From positions 1 to 53,504 of IMG/VR virus record IMGVR_UViG_3300042460_002234: a stretch of DNA of 53,504 bases, one strand, 5' to 3'. This DNA is from a virus. The translations under genes were made by a program, and so were the position numbers. Below are positions 25,940 to 36,400 of the stretch, piece by piece (positions within the stretch are counted from its first letter, which is position 1; every line of letters starts with the position of its first letter). Under the pieces are notes generated by a model. That model was not told where the DNA came from. It saw only the letters and a program-made list of their open reading frames with translations, and did not search any database.

Positions 25940-27114
25940 TGGCCGACGAGATCTGCGAAGTCATCAACGAGTACATCGACGCCTCCGATTCCACGAGGCT
26001 CGACATCACGCCGGTATTCAACGAGGCCGCCTCTGTCATCACCGAGGCGGTCACGATCGCCCTCCTCTCCGTGCTGGCCGCCACCGGCGACTTCTCGGAC
26101 GCGGCCCAGGGCAACAGCGCCGCGCTCGTACAGGAGCAAGGGACGCTCAGCGAGAGCGCGTCTCACGTCGGCGTGTTCGAGAGCACGGCGGCCGATACGG
26201 CCGACTTCTCCGATGCGCTGGTAGTCTCGCGCGCCGAGCTGGTGGAAGAAGAGGCGGACTTCTCGGATGCCGCCAGCGCTGCGCCGCCGCCGGCGACCCT
26301 GGCGGAAGAAGGCGCCCTGTCCGACGCCGCGCTGCCCGCCACGAAGATGCTGGTGGTGGTGGCCGAGGCGGCCGACTTCGCGGAGGCGGCTGGACTGATG
26401 CGGAGCGAAGTGCTCGCCGAGGAGGCGGATGCTTCTGATGCGGCCATCGGGACCATGCTCCAGGGTGAGGAAGTATCGGAGGAAGGAGATTTCTCCGATG
26501 CAATCGCACACATCGCGCACGCCGGCGCGGTTCTGGCCGAGGTCGGCGACTTCGCCGACGCCCTGGCCGCCGCCGTCTCGTACACCCTCACCGTCAACGA
26601 AGAGGCCGTCATCGAGGACATGGCCTACAGCGGCGCCGCCGGCGGGGCCTGGACCATGCCGACCGACACCTTCGCCATGAGCCGCTGGGCGGGCCTGCCC
26701 TTCAACTCCATCGCCGAGATCGACGGCAAGCTGTACGCGGCCAGCGGCGACGGCCTGTACCGCCTGGACCGCGCGGTTGCCGATGCCGGTGGCATCGAAG
26801 TGGACGCCAGCATCCGCGGCGGCCTGACCGACTTCGGCGACCCCTCGCTGAAGCACGCCTCCTACTACTACCTGGGCTACCAGAGCGCCGGGACGATGCG
26901 CGTCACTGTGGGTTACATCCCCGCCGGTGTTGAACAATCGGCCTCGTACCAGATGCCGGCGCGGGTGGCGAACGATCCTGTCCCCGGTCGCACGAAGCTC
27001 GGGCGCGGCATGCGGTCGTTGTACTGGCGTGTGACGCTCGAGAACGTGGAAGGCGCGGACTTCACCATCCACGCGCAGAGCATGCTGGTGGATGGATCGA
27101 GCCGGAGAATCTAA
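25939..27114 (+). CDS. Virion protein with acidic DFSDA repeats (391 aa)
   Basis: It begins at ATG 25939, overlapping the previous stop by one base. Residues ~30-225 hold at least eight imperfect units of about 20-25 residues with an acidic-aromatic-Ser/Asp-Ala core such as ADFSDA or GDFSDA. The C-terminal ~160 residues form a separate beta-rich domain (GGAWTMPTDTFAMSRWAG, YYYLGYQSAGTMRVTVGY). The repeat region may be a helical stalk. The domain order suggests a tail fibre or spike connector. Confidence 0.75.
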   Translation: MADEICEVINEYIDASDSTRLDITPVFNEAASVITEAVTIALLSVLAATGDFSDAAQGNSAALVQEQGTLSESASHVGVFESTAADTADFSDALVVSRAELVEEEADFSDAASAAPPPATLAEEGALSDAALPATKMLVVVAEAADFAEAAGLMRSEVLAEEADASDAAIGTMLQGEEVSEEGDFSDAIAHIAHAGAVLAEVGDFADALAAAVSYTLTVNEEAVIEDMAYSGAAGGAWTMPTDTFAMSRWAGLPFNSIAEIDGKLYAASGDGLYRLDRAVADAGGIEVDASIRGGLTDFGDPSLKHASYYYLGYQSAGTMRVTVGYIPAGVEQSASYQMPARVANDPVPGRTKLGRGMRSLYWRVTLENVEGADFTIHAQSMLVDGSSRRI

Positions 27115-29046
27115 ATGGCATCGCCGCCTATCATGGTTGGTGGCGGCTTCGCAGCCGCGGAGCGCGCATATAGCATCGTCGAGGAGCAGATCGACGAGAT
27201 GAGCCAGCGCGCGGACCGCTCGCTTCAGACCGCGCAGTCCGTCATCAACAGCCTGACCGACTTCTCGCCGATCACCCCGCCGCCGGACCCGGTGGCGCCG
27301 AACATCGACCCCAACCAGTTCGTCATGCAGCCGCTCGAGGCGGCCGCCCCGGGCATCCCGGCGGATCTGGCGGTGGACATCGGCGAGTTTCCCGAGATCG
27401 CGCTGGGGGACGGCGCCGATCTGGTGACGGACCTCGATAGCATCGACGAAGACCTCGAGGAGATCGGCGACTTCGAGCCCAGCATCACGGCGATCACCAT
27501 CCCGGAGCCGCCGGCGCCGATCAGCACCGGAACGGCACCCGTGGCTCCCGAACTCAACGGCGTGGAGATCCCGCAGGCGCCGACGCTGGAGCTGCCCGCG
27601 CTGGACGAACTGGCGCAGATCACCATCCCCGAGTTCACCTTCCCGACCCTGCCGCTCTTCGAGGCCGAGGCCCCGGTGTTCGATGTGGATCTCCCGCCCC
27701 TCTCCGCGCTCGCGGAGTGGCAGGAGCCCGCCTACAACACGGAAGTGCTCGACGAAGTGCTCACCACCGTGCGCAGGATGCTCGATGGGCAGACGGGACT
27801 CCCGCAGCCGATCGAACAGGCGCTCTACGAGCGCGCCCGGTCGCGCGAAGACCAGACCGCGCGCCAGAACGTGCAGCAGGCGTTCGACACGTGGGCCGGG
27901 CGAGGCTTCGATATGCCGCCGGGCATGCTCACCGAGCAGGTCAACGCCGCCCAGGAGCAGGCCGCGTTGCGCACCAACGCCGCCAGCCGCGACATCGCGG
28001 TTGAAGTGGCGCGCATCGCCATCGAAAACGTGCGGATCGCGGTCGCGCAGGGCATCGCGGCCGAGCAGACCCTCTACAACATCTTCAACAACGGTGCCCA
28101 GCGCTCCTTCGAGATGGCCCGGGCCCGCCTGGACGCCGAAATCGCGCTCTACAACGCGCAGGTGAGCCTGTTTAACGCCCGGCAGACCGCCTATCAGGTG
28201 GAAGCGCAGGTGTTCGAGACCAAGCTGCGCGGCGCCCTGGCCGAGCTGGAGGTCTACAAGGCGCAGATCGACGGCGCGCGGGCCCTCTCCGAGCTGAACG
28301 AGTCGAAGGTTCGTGTCTACGCGGCCAAGATCGAGGGCCTGAAGGCCAATGTCGAGATCTACCGCGTGCAGATGGAGGGCGCGAAGGTCCAGTCCGAGCT
28401 GAACAAGAACCTGATCGACGCCTACCGCGCCGACGTGGAGGCGTACCGCGAGACCATCGCGGCCCGGAAGGTGGAATTCGATGCCTACGAGGCCCAGGTG
28501 CGCGGCGAAGCGGCCAAGGTGGGCATCATCCAGGCCCAGGCCGAGGCGTTCGCGGCCACCGTCCGCGCCGTCGAGGCCAAGAGCAACGTCAAGGTGGCCA
28601 AGGTCCGCGCCCGCGTCGATGCCTTGCAGGCTCGGGTGGGCGAATTCACCGCGCGCACGCAGTACGAGCGCGAGAAGGTCAGCGCGCAGGCCCAGGTGGC
28701 GCAGGCCAAGGTCAGCGCGTTCACCGCCGATGTACAGCGCTTCTCTGCCGAGCTTCAGGCCAACACCTCGCTCAACGAGGCGCAGATCCGCTCTGCCGAC
28801 GTGTACCTGCGCACGCAGCTCTCGCAGTACGAGATCGCCGTGAAGCGATACGACTCCCTGCTACAGACGATCGTCGCCCAGGCGCAGCTCCAGTCCGATG
28901 CAATCAAGGCCGCCGGCCAGATGGCGTCTCAGCTCGCGGCCGGCGCCTTCGCGGCGATGCACGTCCAGGCCAGCGTTCGCGGCGGCGGCGACATCAACTA
29001 CAGCGAAAGCCGCAGCGATAGCGTCAACTACAACACCGAGTTCTAA
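27115..29046 (+). CDS. Long coiled-coil virion protein (643 aa)
   Basis: ATG 27115 follows the previous stop directly. The first ~200 residues are Pro/Ala/Glu-rich. From ~230 to 610 there is a long Ala/Glu/Gln/Arg helical region (for example the stretch with RTQYEREKVSAQAQVAQAK) that must be coiled coil. The last ~30 residues are Gly/Ser/Asn-rich. In podoviruses such proteins can be internal or needle-like ejection proteins. The following two large genes fit that reading. Family unknown. Confidence 0.75.
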   Translation: MASPPIMVGGGFAAAERAYSIVEEQIDEMSQRADRSLQTAQSVINSLTDFSPITPPPDPVAPNIDPNQFVMQPLEAAAPGIPADLAVDIGEFPEIALGDGADLVTDLDSIDEDLEEIGDFEPSITAITIPEPPAPISTGTAPVAPELNGVEIPQAPTLELPALDELAQITIPEFTFPTLPLFEAEAPVFDVDLPPLSALAEWQEPAYNTEVLDEVLTTVRRMLDGQTGLPQPIEQALYERARSREDQTARQNVQQAFDTWAGRGFDMPPGMLTEQVNAAQEQAALRTNAASRDIAVEVARIAIENVRIAVAQGIAAEQTLYNIFNNGAQRSFEMARARLDAEIALYNAQVSLFNARQTAYQVEAQVFETKLRGALAELEVYKAQIDGARALSELNESKVRVYAAKIEGLKANVEIYRVQMEGAKVQSELNKNLIDAYRADVEAYRETIAARKVEFDAYEAQVRGEAAKVGIIQAQAEAFAATVRAVEAKSNVKVAKVRARVDALQARVGEFTARTQYEREKVSAQAQVAQAKVSAFTADVQRFSAELQANTSLNEAQIRSADVYLRTQLSQYEIAVKRYDSLLQTIVAQAQLQSDAIKAAGQMASQLAAGAFAAMHVQASVRGGGDINYSESRSDSVNYNTEF

Positions 29047-29058
29047 CAGGAGCCACCC

Positions 29059-30471
29059 ATGGCCATCGACAGTGGAATTGACGAGCTGCTGCGGCAGGCG
29101 GACCGCAACGCCCAGGCCCGGCGCGCGGCCGCTGCGGCGCCCAAGCCCGCCCCGGTGGCTCCGGCCGCCCCCTCGCCCGCGACGGCCGTCGCAGCGGCGC
29201 CCAAGCCGGGCGCGCTGGCTCGAGTCGGCGGCTTGGCGCGCGGCGCCGGCACCGCTCTCGCGCCCGCGGCCGCGACCTCGGCCTCGATCGACGCCTTCAG
29301 CCGTCCGACCGAGGACTACTACAACCGCTTCGGCATGGACCCGAAGGGCGCGAACCTGAACGGCTTCAAGGATCTCGCGGTCCGCACCGGTGGTGTCGTC
29401 AGCGATGTGGGCGCCGGCATCCTCGATGTCGGCACCGGCGTCGTGAACGGCATCCGCACCTTCGGTGGCGCCGAGCCGATCCAGACCTTCGGCGAAATCG
29501 TGCGCCGGAACGACAACCCGCAGCCGCGCCCCGCTCCGCAACCCGCCGCGCAGCCGGCACAGGCCGCCCAGGCCGCGCAGCCGCAGCAGCCGGCCGTAGC
29601 GCCGAACGATCCCGCGGCACAGCCGGGCGGCGGCTCGCAGATGTTCCGCAAGGGCAATGAGTTCAGCGACCAGCCCATTGCGGGCGGCGTCGAGTACAAG
29701 GCGCGCGGCAACGTGTCGGTCATGAACACGTCCGAGGGCGCCAACCGCGACCGCGCATACCTCGCGCAGCGGGAGGCCGAGAACAACGAGCAGATGGCGC
29801 GCCGTGACGCCAGCATCGACGCCACCATCAACGCAGCGAAACAGTACCGCAGCCAGCAGCAGATGCAGGACGCGGCCCGGTCGGCTGAGATCAACGCCAC
29901 CAGCCTCGTCCACAAGGATCTGTGGCCGCGCCACCGCGCGGCGCTGCTGGAGCAAGCCAACAACATGAAGGGGGCGGCCGCGGTGGCCGCTGGGGCGCCG
30001 ACGCCCACGGCAACCCGCACCCCGGAGCAGGAGGCGGCGCTAGCGGCCAGCAAGCGCACCGCTGGCGCCCAGGCGCAGCTCGCCGACGAGCAGGCCATCG
30101 CCGCCGGGCTCCAGAACGATCAGGCCCGCCGCTCGCAGCAGGTCATGCAGCAGCTCGACGGGCTCAGCGAGCAGACCCCGGCGCCGCAGCGCCGCGCGCT
30201 CATCGACCGTGCCCTGGTGGGCCAGGGCAAAGACCCGGACGCCGGCCGCTACATGGGCATCGACACCATCCTCGGCTACGACGAGTTCGGCCAGCCGAAG
30301 ACCGGCAAGACGGCGCTCGACACCCGCACCGGCCAGATCATCGGCGGCCAGGGTGGCGCTGGCGCTATGGGGAACCAGCCGCAGAAGCCTCAGTATGAGG
30401 AGGGCAAGGTCTACGAGGATGCCAATGGCAACCGCGTGAGGATCGTGAACGGCCAGAAAGTCCCCCTGTAG
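29059..30471 (+). CDS. Ala/Pro-rich internal virion protein (470 aa)
   Basis: The N-terminal ~70 residues are an Ala/Pro-rich extension. A compact segment (DYYNRFGMDPKGANLNGFKDL and VVSDVGAGILDVGTGVVNG) follows, then long Gln/Ala-rich helices with many Arg. It starts at ATG 29059 after AGGAGCC. Its position between the coiled-coil and the giant polyvalent protein fits an ejection protein. No catalytic motif is seen. Confidence 0.72.
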   Translation: MAIDSGIDELLRQADRNAQARRAAAAAPKPAPVAPAAPSPATAVAAAPKPGALARVGGLARGAGTALAPAAATSASIDAFSRPTEDYYNRFGMDPKGANLNGFKDLAVRTGGVVSDVGAGILDVGTGVVNGIRTFGGAEPIQTFGEIVRRNDNPQPRPAPQPAAQPAQAAQAAQPQQPAVAPNDPAAQPGGGSQMFRKGNEFSDQPIAGGVEYKARGNVSVMNTSEGANRDRAYLAQREAENNEQMARRDASIDATINAAKQYRSQQQMQDAARSAEINATSLVHKDLWPRHRAALLEQANNMKGAAAVAAGAPTPTATRTPEQEAALAASKRTAGAQAQLADEQAIAAGLQNDQARRSQQVMQQLDGLSEQTPAPQRRALIDRALVGQGKDPDAGRYMGIDTILGYDEFGQPKTGKTALDTRTGQIIGGQGGAGAMGNQPQKPQYEEGKVYEDANGNRVRIVNGQKVPL

Positions 30472-30485
30472 CTTCGAGTAACCGC

Positions 30486-33400
30486 ATGGAATTCGACGAC
30501 AGCACCGCGCGCCCTGTCTCCATCGACCAGTTCGACGATTCCACTGCCCAGCCTGTAGGCACCTTTTCGCGCTCGATCGGGCGCGGCACCGGCAACCTGA
30601 TCTCCTCGGCCGGCGCCGCGCTGAAGGATGTCACCGACATCGGCGGCATCGCCAGCGGCATCGAGGGTTACGGCGAGCGAATGGCCGCGCGCAACCCCGC
30701 CGAAGTGACCGATGTCGCGGGCGTGCTCGAGAAGCCCCTCACCTTCGCCGGGCAGGCGCTCGGCGAGCAGGTTCCGCAGTTCGGCCTGAACATCGCCGGC
30801 GCCGCCGCCGGCGCGAAGCTGGGCTCCCGCTTTGGCGGCCAGGGCGCCATCGTCGGCGGTATCGCCGGCGGCCTGATGCCGACCTTCGTGCAGGAGTACG
30901 GCAGCATCCGCCAGGAGCAGGCGCACACCGGCATCGACGACAAGGGCCGCGCCGTCGCCGCGGCGCTGCCGGCTACCGCCCTGGAACTGCTGGGCCCCGA
31001 AGCCATCGCCATCCGCAACATCGTCAAGGTGGGCGGCAAGCTCACGGCCGAGCAGGCCGCGAAGCTGGGCGGCGAACTCGCCGCCGACGGCAGCCGCCTC
31101 GCGCACATGGGCAAGGAAGCAGTCAAGTCCGTCGGCCAGGAAGCCGTCACCGAAGTGGCGCAGACCGGCCTCGAGCGCATGGGCGCCGGCCAGGATGTCA
31201 CCGGCGCCGAGGCCACCAACGACTACATCATGTCCGGCCTCGCCGGCGGCATCGCGGGCGGCGTGTTCGGCGGCGGCGCGGCAGCATTCACGCCCCGCGA
31301 GAAGTCGCAGACCGTGGACCCGGTGGCGCAGCAGGCCCAGCAGCAACAGCAGGGGATCGCCCAGGCGACCGCCATCGCCACCACCGACCCGAACGCCGGC
31401 CCGCTCACGAAGGCTGTGGGCCTCAACCCGGGCGCGGCCGCGCAGGCCGGCGCCGCCGGCATCCTGGGCGAGCAGGTCGAGAAGGCCGACGGCCCGGTGA
31501 AGTCCCTGGACGGCGAGTTCAAGGCGTTCCAGAAGCAGCAGGCCGCCGACGAGAAGGCCCAGGCCGATGTCATGGCCGCCTTCGAAGACTTCGACGCGGC
31601 CGTGGCCGCCGGCCAGATGCGCCGCCAGTTCGAGGCGCAGCCGAAGGCCCTGCCGGCCCCGACGCCCGAGTCCAATGTCATCGAGGGCGAGTTCGAGGAT
31701 GTCACCCCGCGCGGCCCGATCATCACCCCGCCGCCGGAGAAGCGCGCCGCGCTGCCGGCGCCGGGCGACACGAAGCCGGGCGGCGAGATCGTTGTCGGCC
31801 AGGACGGCGGCGCCCGCAAGCAGACCTACGACGAGGCCGCCCGTGCGGAGCAGCAGCGCGCCGAGGCCGACTCGATCAGCGGCGATGCCACTGGCATCAA
31901 GGCTCCGGTCAAGGAAGTCCGCCGGCCGGACGGCACGGCCTGGACCAACCACCTCGCCGCCGCCGCGGCGCTGCGCAAGCGCTCGGACGCCGCCGAGTTC
32001 GAGGTCAAGCGCATCGACAAGGGCCAATTCGTTCTCGCGCGCAAGGGCGAGCCGGCCAAACAGGAGAACACCGATGGCGAAGTCCGCGCTCCCGAAATGG
32101 CTGCGGCAAGCGATGGGCGACAGGGTGCTGACGCGCCGGGAGGCGTGGCTGATTCACCGCTGGGAGCAAACGCCGGAGAGCGCGGAGCCGCTGCCGCCGA
32201 ATCTGGAGCCGGCGCTGCAACGGCTGTTCCTGTGGGAAGCGCCCAGCCCGAGCCCGCACCTGCACTGACCGGCTACAAGCGCGACAACCCGGGCGGCAAC
32301 TGGATCACGGCGAAGCAGAAGCACGCTGAGCTGCTGTCGCAGACCAGCACCGACCCCTACTTGCAGAAGATGCTCGGCGGCACCACGACCGCGAGCGCTG
32401 ACCCCGTGGCGCTGCCGCTCGAGGAGCTGGCGAAGCTCCCCTCGGCGACCGACAAGGACCAGGGCAAGATCGACCGCCTCACCGAGAAGGTGAAGGCCGA
32501 GGGCTGGAAGCAGGACGATCCCATCCGCATCGCGGTCAACCAGAAGGGCGAGCCGTACATCGTCGAGGGCAACGCCCGCATCGCCGTGGCCCAGGCCACC
32601 GGCCAGAAGACCGTCAACACCGAAGTGAAGTGGCAGAACGGCGGCGAAGATGCGCAGGGCTTCACGCCGGCGCGCGTCGCCGAGCTGTCGAAGGCCACCC
32701 CCCAAGAGCAGAGCAATGCAGAAGCGACCCGCGAAGAACCACCCCTGGCGCAGCGACAAGAGCAAGCCGCCGCGCAAACCGACACCGTAGAGAGCGAAGC
32801 GGCACCCGAGGAAGGGGCGGCGGCAAACCCGGCAGAACAGGCCAGCAAGACGCCTGCCGTGGATGCCGCCCCGACTTCGGCCGACATCCGCCGCGCCGAC
32901 GGCACGCCGTTCCCCAACAAGCTCGCCGCCGGCGCCGCCCGCGCGAAGGCCGGGCAGAAGGAAACGCACACGATCGAGCCCGTCGATGGCGGATTCGTGC
33001 TGCGTCCGAAGACCACCAAGCCGGAGACCAGCAATGAAGTACAGCAAGACCCCGCCGAAGAAGGCGCCGCCCAGCAAGCAGCCGCCGAGCAAGAAGCCGC
33101 CCCTGAAGGCGCCGCCGCGGCAGATCCCCGTGAAGGCGCCGGCGAAGAAGCCGCCGGTGGACCCGCGCGGGCAGAAGATCGGGATGTTCTGACCCCGGAG
33201 GCTGCAAAGAGCGAAAAGAGCGATCAAAGAGCTTCAGAGAGCGGCGCAGAGAGCGAGCAGGCCCAGCAGCCCGCTCGCCGGGCGCAGCCGGGAGAGCCCG
33301 GGTACACGCTGACCGATGCCCGCAACGACCTGATCGAGCTGCGCTCGCAGGTCGAGGGGCAGGGCCGCGTCGTCGATGACCGCCTGCTGGAGCGCATGCG

Positions 33401-36400
33401 GCAGCAGGAGCGGCTGGTGCAGCAGATGGAGACGGCCGACCAGCAGCCGGCCGCCCAGCAGCCCGAGGCCAACCCCCAGGCCACGCCGGCGCCGGAGCGC
33501 ACCGCCCGTGAATACGAGCGCGAGGCGTACACCTTCGCCGTGTCCCTGGACGAGATCCAGCAGGCCGCCGCGGGCGAGCGCGCCGCGTTCGACGCCAAGG
33601 CCGCGGAGACCCTGCGCGCCGCCGGCTACGAGAAGTTCGCCGCGGACGCCGACTTCCTCTCCTCGCTGTACAAGGAGGCGCGCAAGCGCCAGAAGGAAGC
33701 CGAGCGCGAGAAGGGCCGAGACCCGGCCATCTATCAGGCGCAGCTCGCCCAGGCGATCGCCGCCGCCAACCTGCCGGAAGGCGAGCACGAAGCCTTCAAG
33801 CTGGGCTTCGATCACGCCCTCGCCGGCCGCACGAAGAGCACGATCACCGGCGAGAGCAAGCTCGCCGGCTACGAGGCCGCGCGTGCATGGCTGAAGACCC
33901 CGGAGGGCCGCGCGTTCTTCGAGGGGAAGCGCGTCAACAAGCTCGAGAACACCGGCGCCGACCTGCGCCGCTGGTTCGACAAGGCGAAGAAGGACGCGGA
34001 GGCCGCCAACCTGAAGTCGGAGCTGGCCGCAGAGAAGAAGGCGGCTGCGCCGGCGTCCGAGCAGAAGGCCGACGACGACGAGCCCATGCAGAGCACCGAG
34101 GCGCAGGGGCGCGGCGATCCCGCCGCCTACGCCGTTGCCACTGGCATGCAGCCGCAGGCCGTGCTCAAGGAGCTGACCGACGCCCTGGGCGAGCAGGGCG
34201 TGAAGAACCTCATCCGGGCCGGCGTGCTGCGCATCCTGCCGAGCCGCGAATACTTCCCGGCCGAGATCAAGGCGTTCGTCAACAAGATGTCCGGCCGCAC
34301 CCTGGGCCTGTACGACCCGCGCGGGAAGCGCGCCTACATCGTCGCCAACGAGATCAAGCCCGGCGAAGCGGTGAAGACGCTGATGCACGAAGTCGGCGAG
34401 CACTACGGCCTGTCCACGATGATGGGCAAGGACGGCTACGACCGCCTGCTGAACGACGTGCGCGGCCTCAACCGCATGGGCAACAAGGCGGTGGTGGAAG
34501 CCTGGAACCGGGTGGCGAAGAACTACAAGCATCTGGCCCCAGGCAGCGAGAAGTTCGTGCGCGAGGTCATCGCCCACCTGGGCGAGCGCCCGGACGCGCT
34601 GAAGCAGCCGATCATCAAGCGCATCATCCAGGCGGTGCGCCGCTTCCTCTACCAGCACGGCTTCAAGGTGAAGCTGTCGGACGAGGATGTCGTCGGCATG
34701 GTGGTGGCCAGCCTGCGCCGGACCATGAGCCAGCCGGTGCGCCAAAGCCAGCAGAAGACCGCCGGCGAGCCGGCGCAGAAGCTCGACGAGCCGCTGTTCT
34801 CGCTCGCCGACGAGCGCGCCCCGGGCGTCATGTCCGACATCCGTGACCGCATCGCAGAGCTGAACGACACCCGCCGCACCTTCAACGGCTGGTGGCACAA
34901 GACCGTCGGCACGCAGTACCACAAGGCGCAGATCGACAACGACTTCGGCCGTGTGTTCAACCGCGGCCAGGACTACCTGACCGACGTGTCGCGCATCGCC
35001 CTGGGCGCCGCCGACGCGGCGCCGGAGATCCTGCCGCGCTTCGAGAGCCTGAAGGACTTGGCGAAGTCCGGCGCCAGCCCGCGCGAGCTGAAGCCCGTCG
35101 CCGAGGCCATCTTCCGCGGCACCCTCGAGGACCAGAAGGTCTACACCGACGCCGAGCTGCGCGACCGCTTCAAGCTGAACCCGAAGCAGATCCGCCTCTA
35201 CCGGCAGGCCCGCGCGGCCTTCAACCGCAGCCTCGAGGACATGGCCATCGCCGAGATGGTGAAGCTGGCCCGCAACGACGTGGGCGACAAGGTGGCGCGC
35301 GAGGCCGCGGCCGCCGGCTCCATGAACGCTGCCCGCGACATCCTGACCCGCGAGGCGCCCGAGCTGGCGAAGGAGCTTGACCAGAAGATCGGCCGCGTGC
35401 GGCAGCTCATCTCCGAGGGCTACGCGCCGCTGATGCGCTTCGGCCGCTACTCGGTCTACGTGGTCGGCAAGGACGGCGAACAGCTCTTCTTCGGCATGTT
35501 CGAGGACGAGGCTGACGCGCGGAAGGTCGAGAAGGAGATGCGCGAGCAGTACCCGGACGCCAAGGTGCAGCGCGGCGTGGTCTCTGAGGAGAGCTTCAAG
35601 ATGTTCCAGGGCCTGTCCCCGGACACCCTCGAGCTGTTCGCCGACGTGACCGGGATGAGCCAGAACGAGGCGTTCCAGCAGTACCTCAAGGTCGCGGTCA
35701 ACAACCGCTCGGCCCTGAAGCGCCTCATCAAGCGCAAGGGCATCGAGGGCTACAACCCCGACCTCAAGCGCGTGATGGCGCAGTTCATCACCAGCAACGC
35801 GCGCACGGCCGCCGGCAACCTGCACCTGGGCGAGATGGCGAAGGCATGGGCCGACATCCCCAAGGAGAAGGGCGACGTGAAGGACGAGGCCGCCAAGCTG
35901 ATCGGCTACCTCCAGAATCCGCAGGAGGAGGCCGCGGCCCTGCGCTCCTTCCTCTTCTTCAACTTCCTGGGCGGCTCCATCGCCTCGGCGGCGGTCAACA
36001 TGACCCAGCCGCTCACGATGACGCTGCCCTACCTGTCGCAGTGGGGCGCGCGTCGCGCCGCCGGCGAGATGGGCAAGGCGATGAAGGCCGCCACCGGCAC
36101 GATCCAAGACCCCGCGCTCCGCGCGGCGATGGACCGCGCGATGAAGGAGGGCATCGTCGAGCCGCACCAGATCCACGAGCTGCAAGGCGCCGCCATGACC
36201 CAAGGCCGCGACATGGGCCCGGCCGACCCGGCGCGCGAAGCGCTGCGCAAGGCGGTGTTCGTGTGGGGCCGCCTGTTCTCCTGGGCCGAGCAGTTCAACC
36301 GCCGCGTTACCTTCGCCGCCGCCTACCAAATCGGCCGCAAGCTGTCGCCCGACGAGCTGGAGAAGGCCGGCGCCAAGGACGCCTACGAATTCGCGGTGAA

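Noticed and set aside
32074-33192. Sequencing frameshifts as the cause of the +1-frame islands
   Set aside because: Paired indels would leave one long frame, but the islands have their own ATG, Shine-Dalgarno and stops, and the main frame continues on both sides without stops.
34386-34403. Canonical HExxH metalloprotease motif in the giant virion protein
   Set aside because: The spacing is H-E-V-G-E-H, one residue too long for HExxH. I report it only as a metalloprotease-like sequence.
33234-36329. 1031-codon open frame on the minus strand
   Set aside because: It is antisense to the giant virion gene with a Val/Leu/His/Arg-rich composition typical of GC-rich shadows. The sense frame has domain motifs.
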